Below are positions 1 through 6,360 of a stretch of DNA of 25,092 bases, piece by piece. The notes beneath the pieces are model-generated. The model did not search any database. It had not been told where the DNA came from and was given only the letters and a program-made list of their open reading frames with translations. The translations under genes and the position numbers were made by a program. The number at the start of each line of letters is the position of its first letter. Position 1 is the first letter of the stretch. The stretch is from CAZDYP01 sp964509505 (lineage in GTDB: Bacteria > Chloroflexota > Anaerolineae > JACRMK01), in contig CAZDYP010000063.1 in NCBI GenBank assembly GCA_964509505.1, positions 1 through 25,092 on the forward strand, read 5' to 3'.

Positions 1-548
1 CGTCGCATTACCCTGCCTCGCGCGGTCTCAAGCCATCGTCCGAAACGATGATGCACCTTGAAGCGTACAAACAGCGTCCGGATGTACAAGCCGTCATCCA
101 TGCGCATCCGCCGCTCGCCATCGCATTGACCGTTGCAGGTTTGTCGCTCGACGCCGATGTGTTGCCCGAAGTGATTTACTCGGTCGGCATCGTGCCGACT
201 GCGCCTTACGTGACGCCCGGCACACCCGATGGTCAGCTCGCAATTCGTGAGCTCGTGAAAGTTCACGATGCCATCATCCTCGATCATCATGGCACGTTGA
301 CCGTCGGCGCGAATTTGCAAGAAGCCTATATGCGTTTGGAACGCATCGAACACTCGGCGGCAATTCTGATTGCGGCGCGGCAAATCGGCGAGCTCAAGCG
401 TCTGCCCAAGTCGGAGTTTGAGAAGCTGTGCGCGCTGGGCGTCTGCGCGCGACAACAAGGCTTGCATTCGGCGGCAAGCGAAGAGCTCCCAGAGGAATTG
501 GTGCGGCAGGTCGTGGAGCAAGTCTTAAAGAGTCTGATAGTCACGTAG
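1..548 (+). CDS. Class II aldolase/adducin family protein, 5' partial
   Basis: The reading frame is open from base 3 to the TAG at 546-548 and has no start in the window, so the N-terminus lies upstream; 181 residues are visible. Family members are zinc enzymes that cleave or epimerise sugar phosphates such as fuculose 1-phosphate, ribulose 5-phosphate or methylthioribulose 1-phosphate. The signature PSSETMMH supplies the catalytic Glu, HAHPP supplies two zinc His residues, and LDHHGTLTVG supplies the third. The substrate cannot be told from the sequence. The last codons, encoding roughly SLIVT, already belong to the 8-bp repeat array that follows, so the native C-terminus appears to have been replaced by repeat DNA. 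The family call is secure and the exact reaction is not. Confidence 0.9.
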   Translation, partial: SHYPASRGLKPSSETMMHLEAYKQRPDVQAVIHAHPPLAIALTVAGLSLDADVLPEVIYSVGIVPTAPYVTPGTPDGQLAIRELVKVHDAIILDHHGTLTVGANLQEAYMRLERIEHSAAILIAARQIGELKRLPKSEFEKLCALGVCARQQGLHSAASEELPEELVRQVVEQVLKSLIVT

Positions 549-750
549 TCACTGGGTCACCTAGTCATTTGGTCAAGGGGGCGAATAGTCGGATAGTCGC
601 ACGACTAAGCGACCAAGTGACCAAGCGACCAACGATCAAGTGACTCCGTGACTAAGTGACCAAGTGACTCCGTGACTCCGTGACTAAGTGACCAAGTGAC
701 TCCGTGACTCCGTGACCAAGTGACTCCGTGACTAAGCGACTACCTGACTG
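531..750. repeat. 8-bp tandem repeat array with inverted halves
   Basis: This stretch between the aldolase and the permease is built of 8-base units. From about 602 to 748 the unit reads GTGACTCC, GTGACTAA or GTGACCAA (sometimes GCGACCAA). From about 531 to 599 the same unit appears in reverse complement (AGTCACGT, AGTCACTG, GGTCACCT, AGTCATTT). The orientation switches at a perfect dyad, TAGTCGCACGACTA (594-607). The array starts inside the last codons of the aldolase and ends directly against the ATG of the permease. I see no gene or ordinary promoter in it. It resembles the short tandemly repeated repetitive sequences known from filamentous cyanobacteria in style, not in unit. Confidence 0.9.
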
Positions 751-1536
751 ATGATGAAAGTCATTTCCCTCACCCTCACCTATCTCAAGTTCAACCTCAT
801 GTCCGCGATGGAATATCGCACGGCGTTTTTGCTGCAGGTATTCGGTATGATGTTGAACAACGCGGCGATGCTCTTTTTCTGGTGGGCGTTCTTCACGCAG
901 TTCCCGCCGTTGAACGGTTGGGATTTGCGCGGCGTCGTCACGTTGTACGCGCTCGTCGCGGGCAACTATGGGTTGGGGCTAATTTTGTTCGGCAACGGCT
1001 TCAGCCTCGCGCGCATCATTATGACGGGTGGACTCGACTACTATCTCGCCTTGCCTGTCTCGCCGTTGCTGCACGCGCTCATCTCACGTATGAGTTTGTC
1101 GGCGTGGGGGGATTTTTTCTTCGGGGTCGTGCTGTTTGCGGCTGCGTGGGGCGCAGCTGGATCAGCGTGGCTAATGTTCGTAGTGGGGGTCGTGTTGGGC
1201 GCAATCGTGATGGTCGCGTTTGGCGTATTGCTTGGCTCGATGGCGTTCTATTTGGGCAACGCTGAATCGTTGTCGGAAACAGGGACGATGGCGCTCGTCT
1301 CATTCAGCACCTATCCGACGGACCTCTTTCCATTCGCCATTCGCATCGTGCTCTATACGCTCATCCCCGCCGCATTCCTCAGCACGATTCCCGCCGAGCT
1401 GGTGCGCGGGTTCGATGGGTGGGCGTTGGTAAGGTATAGTGTTGGCACGTTGCTGATTGCGTTGGTCGCGCGTTGGATTTTCTATCGCGGCTTGCGGCGC
1501 TACGAGTCGGGCAATTTGCTCATTGCGCGATTGTAA
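751..1536 (+). CDS. ABC-2 type transporter permease (PF06182-like)
   Basis: This is a 261-residue integral membrane protein with about six hydrophobic segments, an early YRTAFLLQ motif and a C-terminal YESGNLL tail. Together these resemble the ABC2_membrane_6 (DUF990) family of exporter permeases. Such permeases normally pair with a second permease and an ATP-binding subunit, but neither is encoded within the window on either side. The substrate is unknown. Two ATG codons stand at 751 and 754 and the choice cannot be settled, because the bases upstream are repeat array without any Shine-Dalgarno sequence. A later ATG at 799 would remove the conserved first helix. Its expression signals seem to have been overwritten by the repeats. 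Confidence 0.85.
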   Translation: MMKVISLTLTYLKFNLMSAMEYRTAFLLQVFGMMLNNAAMLFFWWAFFTQFPPLNGWDLRGVVTLYALVAGNYGLGLILFGNGFSLARIIMTGGLDYYLALPVSPLLHALISRMSLSAWGDFFFGVVLFAAAWGAAGSAWLMFVVGVVLGAIVMVAFGVLLGSMAFYLGNAESLSETGTMALVSFSTYPTDLFPFAIRIVLYTLIPAAFLSTIPAELVRGFDGWALVRYSVGTLLIALVARWIFYRGLRRYESGNLLIARL

Positions 1537-1579
1537 GTCCAAGCGACCCAACCTGAGTAACTAACCCTGACTTGGGTTT

Positions 1580-1639
1580 AGCCTTGCGAAGGTTGGTAGA
1601 GACATGGCTGCATGGCAGCCATTCAATCTTCGCAAGGCT
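1580..1639. repeat. Nested hairpin between convergent genes
   Basis: AGCCTTGCGAAG (1580-1591) pairs perfectly with CTTCGCAAGGCT (1628-1639), and G-U tolerant pairing extends the stem to about 17 bp. Inside it, ATGGCTGC (1604-1611) pairs with GCAGCCAT (1615-1622). The element lies between the plus-strand permease and the minus-strand FecR gene. No T-run follows on the plus strand, so it is not a classic intrinsic terminator. It could be a small palindromic mobile repeat or a structured RNA. Confidence 0.7.
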
Positions 1640-1684
1640 TGTGACACGAAAGTGTTAGTGACTCAGGCGACTGAACAATAAAAT

Positions 1685-1723
1685 TGAGGGGAGATGAGTA
1701 TATAGTGGCCTCAGCTCCCCTCA
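1685..1723 (-). terminator. Intrinsic terminator of the dnaJ-htrA-acyP-fecR operon
   Basis: CTCCCCTCA (1715-1723 read on minus as TGAGGGGAG) pairs perfectly with the complementary arm at 1685-1693. Read on the minus strand, the second arm is followed by ATTTTATTG, and the hairpin begins five bases after the stop codon of the FecR-domain gene. The T-run is short and interrupted, so termination may be partial. Confidence 0.65.
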
Positions 1724-1728
1724 GTCGT

Positions 1729-2952
1729 TTATTCAACGATCAAACGTACATCTGCGACCATGCTATCGTAATCCCACCCCGACGCATAAATCTGTATGGC
1801 CGTGATGCGCGCGGGGCGTGGCTTAAGTTCGTTACGCAGATCAGGACTTTCATAAGGATACCAGAAGTCCTTTGGAATCTCCTCGCCATTGACGATGCGC
1901 CAACGTGGATCCACTTGATAGTAGAAGCCACGCACCCACGAGTTGATGCCGCCGAACTCATCCACGTACCACACGCGAATCATCAAGGGAAACTCGCTGC
2001 TTTGCTGCCCGCCGCCAGCCAAGTCTTGATAGAACAAACGCACATCGGCGCTGATAATCATCATGTCCGCGTTTGATATGTCTTGATTGATGATTTGCTC
2101 GATGACCGTCGCGTTGTGATTGCCGCCACTGTTGCGTCGTGTGAAGCGCACCACATTGCGCGCGTTGTCTTTTTCGATTTTCGCTTCGCCATCTACCTTG
2201 CCAGCATCTCCGCCTTGATCATTAAACACGCGCCACGTTTCGGTGACGGCTAACGTCGTCGTCAGCGGCGCATCGAAATAACCGTTCATCACCAAATTTT
2301 GCAGCGGCGGCAACGGCGCTTGCAGCGGCTCATTCGCTTTAATCACACTCCGCTCTTGCGCGCTCAAGGTGAGCGACTGATCGCGCGCTTGGACCACTGT
2401 CGTTCCTATTTGTCTGACGATGATTTCTGTTTGCGCTGCGCTGGTTTCGATTTGGTAGCTGCCGCGTTGAAATTGTGCTTGTCCCTGCGGCGTTTGCACG
2501 GTCAGATCACTGGGCTTGTTGCTGGTCAGCGTATTAAGACGCAATCGCCCTTTCAACAAGTTCAGCTGCGTTTCCGCGTGACGCGAGCTCATGCTAAAAC
2601 GTGGCATGCGCATTACGCTCAACCTGACTCGCGTGTCGGGCAAAACGAACGCCGTGCTGCCGTCAAAAAGTGTGAGTAAGACACGCGTATTTTTGTCGGT
2701 GTTGATGATTGCGCCTTCGGTTGCTACGCGATGTTCGCGGGCGCCCGCTGGGTCGCGGCCCGTCAGCTCCACGATGGCAGTGCCATTCAAAACCACGAGG
2801 GTCGCTTCCTGGCTAATCGTCGCATTTTGCAAATAATAAAACAGACCGAACGGCAAGCCAATTACCAAAATCAAAAAAATCGTGAACGCGCCCCACAACA
2901 TACCCCACGCCAAGCGTTCTACGTCGCGTTCGCTCATCGTCGCCGTGTTCAT
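1729..2952 (-). CDS. FecR-domain membrane protein
   Basis: This 407-residue protein has one transmembrane segment (about residues 21-40). A FecR-like domain follows (about 75-175), in which EGAIINTDKNTRVLLTLFDG and the VQTPQGQAQFQRGSY segment match the family pattern. The C-terminal half (about 215-407) starts with NGYFD and looks like a beta-sandwich of carbohydrate-binding type. The topology places most of the protein outside the cytoplasm. FecR domains relay envelope signals to ECF sigma factors in some bacteria, but no sigma factor is encoded nearby, so a structural or sensing role is only an inference. The start ATG overlaps the acylphosphatase stop (ATGA, 2949-2952), so it is the last gene of the operon and probably translationally coupled. 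Confidence 0.75.
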   Translation of the reverse strand: MNTATMSERDVERLAWGMLWGAFTIFLILVIGLPFGLFYYLQNATISQEATLVVLNGTAIVELTGRDPAGAREHRVATEGAIINTDKNTRVLLTLFDGSTAFVLPDTRVRLSVMRMPRFSMSSRHAETQLNLLKGRLRLNTLTSNKPSDLTVQTPQGQAQFQRGSYQIETSAAQTEIIVRQIGTTVVQARDQSLTLSAQERSVIKANEPLQAPLPPLQNLVMNGYFDAPLTTTLAVTETWRVFNDQGGDAGKVDGEAKIEKDNARNVVRFTRRNSGGNHNATVIEQIINQDISNADMMIISADVRLFYQDLAGGGQQSSEFPLMIRVWYVDEFGGINSWVRGFYYQVDPRWRIVNGEEIPKDFWYPYESPDLRNELKPRPARITAIQIYASGWDYDSMVADVRLIVE

Positions 2953-3233
2953 GGGCGCGCCTCGAAAGCGCTGAACTCACCTGTCGCTGGTCCCCATTGC
3001 GCCGTGACGTTGGCGACGCGCGCGTTAGGTGAGCCGCGCCACAACCACGCCAGCAATTGTTCGAGCGTCACAAGTTCTCCTTCGGCAACGACTTCCACCG
3101 AACCATCAAGACGATTCAACGCGTAACCGCGCAGCCCTAACCGCTCGGCTTCACCTTGCGTGTAGGCGCGAAAATACACGCCCTGCACGCGCCCTGTGAC
3201 TATGGCTGTCAAGCGCACTTCACTCGCGCCCAT
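2949..3233 (-). CDS. acyP: Acylphosphatase
   Basis: This small 94-residue enzyme hydrolyses the carboxyl-phosphate bond of acyl phosphates in the cytoplasm. The fold signature GRVQGVYFRAYTQ carries the phosphate-binding loop with catalytic Arg22, and GYALNRLDGSVEV carries catalytic Asn40. The length is normal for the family. The ATG shares one base with the TAA of the upstream protease gene (TAATG at 3231-3235), and its own stop overlaps the start of the FecR gene, so it sits inside a coupled operon. No metabolic partner is evident. A housekeeping role alongside proteostasis genes is an inference. Confidence 0.93.
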   Translation of the reverse strand: MGASEVRLTAIVTGRVQGVYFRAYTQGEAERLGLRGYALNRLDGSVEVVAEGELVTLEQLLAWLWRGSPNARVANVTAQWGPATGEFSAFEARP

Positions 3234-4381
3234 TATTGCCGAGGCCTCTCACCTAAAGTGACCTTCACTTTTTGCGGCTTGTCGTCACGCATGATGGTCA
3301 ATTCGACTGCCTGCCCCACCTTCGTGCTTTTCGCCAAATAGCTGATGATGTCGTCAAAACTTTTCACCTCAACGCCATCAATTGCGATGATGATGTCGCC
3401 ACCCACCGGAATCGGACGCCCGTTGAACGAACGCGCGCGCGTGCCAGCGACCAAGCCTGCGCGCGCAGAGGGCCCATTGGAACGCACTTCGGTAATCAGC
3501 ACACCGCGTTGCACGGGCAATGACAGTTGCTCTGCCATATCGGAATTGACGGATTCCCCGCTAATGCCCAGATATGGATGTGGATAACGCCCGTTCTTGA
3601 TGAGCTCGGGCACGACACGCTTCACGACATCCACAGGCACAGCGAACCCGACACCCGAATTGACGCCTGCGCGCGAGAAGATCAGTGTGGTGACGCCGAT
3701 GACCTGTCCTTTGCTGTCCAGTAACGGACCGCCCGAATTACCCGGGTTGATAGCGGCGTCAGTCTGAATCAATTCAGGCAGCGAAAATTGCGACGAGGAC
3801 AAACGCACCACCCGTCCCAAGGCGCTGATGAAACCGACCGACAACGCGCGCTCAAAGCCAAAGGGGTTGCCAATCGCCAATGCGCGCTGTCCCACTTTGA
3901 GATTGCTTGAATCGCCGAGCGTGACGGGACGAAGCAGCTCATTAGCAACACTAACTTTGATCACCGCCAAATCGGTATCGGGGTCGCGCCCCACGACTTT
4001 TGCCTCGACATCTATGTCGCTTGAAAACTTGACACGGATGCGTGTGGCCCCCTCGACCACGTGATTGTTGGTGACGACGTGACCCTCTTTGTCCACCACG
4101 AACCCAGAACCGCCGCCTGATTCCAAACCAAAGACCGTGATGAACACAACCGCCGGGCTAACTCGCTCATAAATGTTGACGAACAAGGTTTCTTCGGCAT
4201 CGAGCCCGACGACGAAGACAGGCGTTGGTGGAGGCGCAGGCGTCACTGTCGCCGTCACGGAAACGTTGGCTACGGGCGTTGGCGCAGTAGCGTTATCGCC
4301 CAGCAAATCGGACATGCCGCAGCCCAAGCTGAACAACACCCCTATCGAAAATAAAATTATCCACCGAAGTGATGGTTGCAT
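3233..4381 (-). CDS. HtrA/DegP-like serine protease with one PDZ domain
   Basis: This 382-residue exported protease probably degrades misfolded proteins on the outside of the membrane. A hydrophobic signal segment (about 6-20) ends at Cys21 in SLGCG, which may be a lipoprotein site although the lipobox is imperfect. A Thr/Pro-rich linker (31-55) follows. The trypsin-like domain shows all three catalytic residues: His107 (TNNHVVEG), Asp137 (DPDTDLAVIK) and Ser216 (NPGNSGGPL). A single PDZ domain (about 285-375) includes GDIIIAIDGVEV. The start has GGGAG four bases upstream. It lies 41 bp after the dnaJ-like gene and is fused by overlap to acyP, giving a chaperone-protease unit. Confidence 0.95.
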   Translation of the reverse strand: MQPSLRWIILFSIGVLFSLGCGMSDLLGDNATAPTPVANVSVTATVTPAPPPTPVFVVGLDAEETLFVNIYERVSPAVVFITVFGLESGGGSGFVVDKEGHVVTNNHVVEGATRIRVKFSSDIDVEAKVVGRDPDTDLAVIKVSVANELLRPVTLGDSSNLKVGQRALAIGNPFGFERALSVGFISALGRVVRLSSSQFSLPELIQTDAAINPGNSGGPLLDSKGQVIGVTTLIFSRAGVNSGVGFAVPVDVVKRVVPELIKNGRYPHPYLGISGESVNSDMAEQLSLPVQRGVLITEVRSNGPSARAGLVAGTRARSFNGRPIPVGGDIIIAIDGVEVKSFDDIISYLAKSTKVGQAVELTIMRDDKPQKVKVTLGERPRQ

Positions 4382-4422
4382 ACGACTCCCTTCACATCAA
4401 GCATTTGCGCTTCTTTGCGCTT

Positions 4423-5364
4423 CTAATGACGGGGACGCAAATGCGCCAGTTCCTGGAACAACGACTTCTCGGTCTCAGTCAAATGATGCGGCAAGGTCAC
4501 GTTGATCTTCACGTACAAGTCGCCTGTTTGACCGGGTTGATTCAGTTTGGGCATGCCTTGTTTGCTCAGGCGCATTTGTTTGCCGTTAGGTGTTTCAGGG
4601 GGAATTTTCAAGTGCAGCGTTTTGCCGCGCAAGGTTGGCACGCGCACCTCACCGCCCAACACCGCTGTATATAGATCTACGGGCAGCTCGACAAAGAGAT
4701 CGTCGCCTTCTCGTTTGAACGTCGCGTGAGGCGACACCTCCACGACGAGATACAAATCGCCTGCCTCGCCACCGCCCAAACCCAGTTGTCCCTCGCCGCG
4801 CAAGCGCACCCGCGAACCCGTCTGCACCCCGGGCGGAATGTTCGCTTCGATTTTGTGCCCACTCCGATTGAGAATGCGCTTCGCGCCATGATAGGCTTCT
4901 TCGAGCGTCAACACAATTGGCTGTTCCACATCTTTGCCGCGCCGCACACGTGGCTGCGCGCGCACGCCGGGGCCGCCGAAGATACTTTGAAAGAAATCGG
5001 AGAAATCGCCGCTGTCGCTAAACACGTCGCCGCTGTCGCCACGCGACTGACCTGAGCTGGCATTGGGATTGGCGCCGCCCGCCCATTGACGCGCGAACTT
5101 GCCCCAATCGAAGCCGCCCATGCCGCCCATCTTTTGCCATTCGTGATATTGCGAACCGAGCTGATTATACTTCTGTCGTTTTTCCGCGTCGCCTAAAACG
5201 TCATACGCTTCGTTGATCTCTTTGAATTTTTCTTGCGCGGCTTTGTTCCCCTGATTTTTGTCGGGATGATATTGTTGCGCCAGCTTGCGATAAGCCTTTT
5301 TAATGTCGGCTTCGCTGGCATTCTTATCCACGCCTAAAATCTTGTAATAGTCTTTATACTCCAT
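4423..5364 (-). CDS. DnaJ/CbpA-type co-chaperone (J domain, no zinc finger)
   Basis: This 313-residue cytoplasmic co-chaperone stimulates the ATPase of DnaK. The N-terminal J domain (about 5-70) contains the essential HPD at 33-35. A Gly/Phe/Asp/Ser-rich linker follows, then two C-terminal substrate-binding domains (about 140-300, with VEQPIVLTLEEAYHGAK). The CxxCxGxG zinc modules of true DnaJ are absent, so this is the CbpA/DnaJ-class B type. The start chosen is the ATG at 5364, which has AGGAG four bases upstream and begins MEYKDYY, the usual family N-terminus; a longer frame would need a TTG start close to the promoter. It is the first gene of the operon that continues with the protease. 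Confidence 0.95.
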   Translation of the reverse strand: MEYKDYYKILGVDKNASEADIKKAYRKLAQQYHPDKNQGNKAAQEKFKEINEAYDVLGDAEKRQKYNQLGSQYHEWQKMGGMGGFDWGKFARQWAGGANPNASSGQSRGDSGDVFSDSGDFSDFFQSIFGGPGVRAQPRVRRGKDVEQPIVLTLEEAYHGAKRILNRSGHKIEANIPPGVQTGSRVRLRGEGQLGLGGGEAGDLYLVVEVSPHATFKREGDDLFVELPVDLYTAVLGGEVRVPTLRGKTLHLKIPPETPNGKQMRLSKQGMPKLNQPGQTGDLYVKINVTLPHHLTETEKSLFQELAHLRPRH

Positions 5365-5431
5365 ACAACTCCTATCCTCACCATCAACTGATTCGCTCAA
5401 CACCGTATCCAATTACCTATACGCAAATTGC

Positions 5432-5460
5432 ATTATAGGCGAGACTGTGACGTGCGACAA
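5432..5460 (-). promoter_or_regulatory. Sigma70-type promoter of the dnaJ-like operon
   Basis: On the minus strand a perfect -10 TATAAT (5437 to 5432) lies 17 bases from a -35-like TTGTCG (5460 to 5455). This gives a leader of about 60 bases before the ATG at 5364. I see no CIRCE-type inverted repeat here, so heat regulation is not evident. Confidence 0.65.
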
Positions 5461-5539
5461 GAGCCGTGTAGAGCAAATTGCCAATCTGCCCACGTGGACA
5501 AATTAAAAATTTATCCTACACCCTTGCGCCAACACAAAA

Positions 5540-5566
5540 GGCGCATGGATCATGGGATCATGCGCC
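5540..5566 (-). terminator. Intrinsic terminator of the trxA-csoR operon
   Basis: GGCGCATG (5540-5547) and CATGCGCC (5559-5566) form a GC-rich 8-bp stem. On the minus strand it is followed at once by TTTTGTGTT. It lies about 35 bases after the stop of the repressor gene and matches a textbook Rho-independent terminator. The rest of 5461-5600 holds no gene that I can see. Confidence 0.85.
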
Positions 5567-5600
5567 CTCGTCGTTCACCATTCGATAATGGTTGCTCTGT

Positions 5601-5891
5601 TCAATATGGCATGTGGCTCAATGTTTTCACCAAATCTTCGATGGTCTCCGCCTCGTCGGACTCGCGTAAACACTGCGTCGCATAGTCACGCACCAGCAAG
5701 ACGCTGACCTGATAAGCCGCCGAGCGCACCGCCGTGAGCTGATGCAAAATAGCTTGGCAATCCCGGCCCTCTTCGACCATGCGCAAGACTCCACGCACTT
5801 GACCTTCGATGCGTTTCAGCCGTTCGGTCAGATCTGCCTGCGCTTCCGTCGAAAAGGCGACCGGGTCAGTGTGGGGTGTTTTGCGTTTCAT
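5601..5891 (-). CDS. CsoR/RcnR-family repressor, CstR-like ligand set
   Basis: This is a 96-residue all-alpha repressor. The segment LTERLKRIEGQVRGVLRMVEEGRDC is typical of the family, which works as a tetramer binding GC-tract palindromes. Copper-sensing CsoR uses Cys-His-Cys. Here the Cys residues are present (Cys45 in GRDC and Cys74 in DYATQCL), but the His position four residues before the second Cys is Tyr70. A Cys pair without the His is the arrangement of persulfide sensors such as CstR, so sulfur or redox sensing fits better than copper. The start at 5891 gives MKRKTP and overlaps the thioredoxin stop by ATGA; a longer 140-residue frame would run through the thioredoxin gene. The palindrome at 6244-6260 is its likely operator, giving autoregulation. 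Confidence 0.88.
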   Translation of the reverse strand: MKRKTPHTDPVAFSTEAQADLTERLKRIEGQVRGVLRMVEEGRDCQAILHQLTAVRSAAYQVSVLLVRDYATQCLRESDEAETIEDLVKTLSHMPY

Positions 5892-6217
5892 AGCGACGCT
5901 TCCAATTTGTTCTTCAACGTGTCCTTGACTTTCGGCGCGACGCCTACAACGCGCGACGCTTCTTTGCCGCCTTTGAATACGATGACGGTGGGAATGCCTT
6001 GCACACCATAACGACTTGCCCACAACGGATTGTCGTCTGTGTTCACTTTAGCAATGACGGCGCGACCCTCATACTCTTTCGCTAAATCTTCGACTACAGG
6101 CGCGATCATCTTGCACGGCCCACACCACGGCGCCCAAAAATCCACTAACACAGGCTTGTCCGATTGCAAAACAAACTTCTCAAAGGTGTCATCTGAAACG
6201 TGAATGGGTGCTCCCAT
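5888..6217 (-). CDS. trxA: Thioredoxin
   Basis: This 109-residue cytoplasmic disulfide reductase has the active site WCGPC (Cys32 and Cys35), preceded by VLVDFWAPW and followed by the cis-Pro loop GIPTVIVFKGG. The length is typical. An AGGAGG Shine-Dalgarno (6226-6231) lies eight bases before the ATG, the best ribosome-binding site in the window. It is the first gene of a two-gene operon and its stop overlaps the start of the CsoR-family repressor, so the two proteins should be made together. No thioredoxin reductase gene is in the window. Control by the repressor would make this a stress-inducible thioredoxin and not the only housekeeping one (inference). Confidence 0.97.
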   Translation of the reverse strand: MGAPIHVSDDTFEKFVLQSDKPVLVDFWAPWCGPCKMIAPVVEDLAKEYEGRAVIAKVNTDDNPLWASRYGVQGIPTVIVFKGGKEASRVVGVAPKVKDTLKNKLEASL

Positions 6218-6243
6218 TGAATGTGCCTCCTCAAATCAGGTAT

Positions 6244-6260
6244 ATACCCCTACGGGGTAT
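6244..6260. promoter_or_regulatory. Palindromic operator, probable CsoR-family binding site
   Basis: ATACCCC-TAC-GGGGTAT is a perfect 7-bp inverted repeat with a 3-bp spacer, the A/T-flanked C-tract/G-tract layout known for CsoR and CstR operators. It starts four bases downstream of the -10 box of the trxA promoter and covers the expected start point, so bound repressor would block initiation. The repressor is encoded by the second gene of this operon. Confidence 0.85.
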
Positions 6261-6264
6261 CTGT

Positions 6265-6292
6265 ATTATACACCATTGCGCGCCCGCGTCAA
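6265..6292 (-). promoter_or_regulatory. Sigma70-type promoter of trxA-csoR
   Basis: On the minus strand TTGACG (6292 to 6287) and a perfect TATAAT (6270 to 6265) are separated by 16 bases. This is the strongest promoter in the window. Transcription would start inside the adjacent palindromic operator. Confidence 0.82.
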
Positions 6293-6296
6293 ATAG

Positions 6297-6360
6297 CAGC
6301 CAGCGATTGACGCTTGGCTAGCGGTTATTCGCCCTTCGCTAGCGGCTTTCTGCTCACTGC
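6297..6360. repeat. Degenerate heptamer repeats with weak hairpin after the solute-binding gene
   Basis: Read on the minus strand from the end of the lipoprotein gene, the sequence falls into 7-base steps such as AGCAAGC, AGTGAGC, AGAAAGC, CGCTAGC and GAATAAC. GCTAGCG (6317-6323) and CGCTAGC (6337-6343) form a 7-bp inverted repeat about ten bases after the stop. No T-run follows, so it is at best a weak terminator. The array reaches the -35 region of the trxA promoter. Confidence 0.5.

Noticed and set aside
531..750. Possible CRISPR array
   Set aside because: The units are only 8 bases with no unique spacers, and the orientation flips in the middle; no cas genes are nearby.
1676..1703. Plus-strand terminator for the permease
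   Set aside because: The 1685-1723 stem is followed by a T-run only on the minus strand; on the plus strand it runs into mixed sequence.
5601..6023. Longer 140-residue version of the CsoR-family repressor
   Set aside because: The extra N-terminus is Arg/His-rich and lies within the thioredoxin gene; the ATG at 5891 overlaps the thioredoxin stop in the usual ATGA manner.
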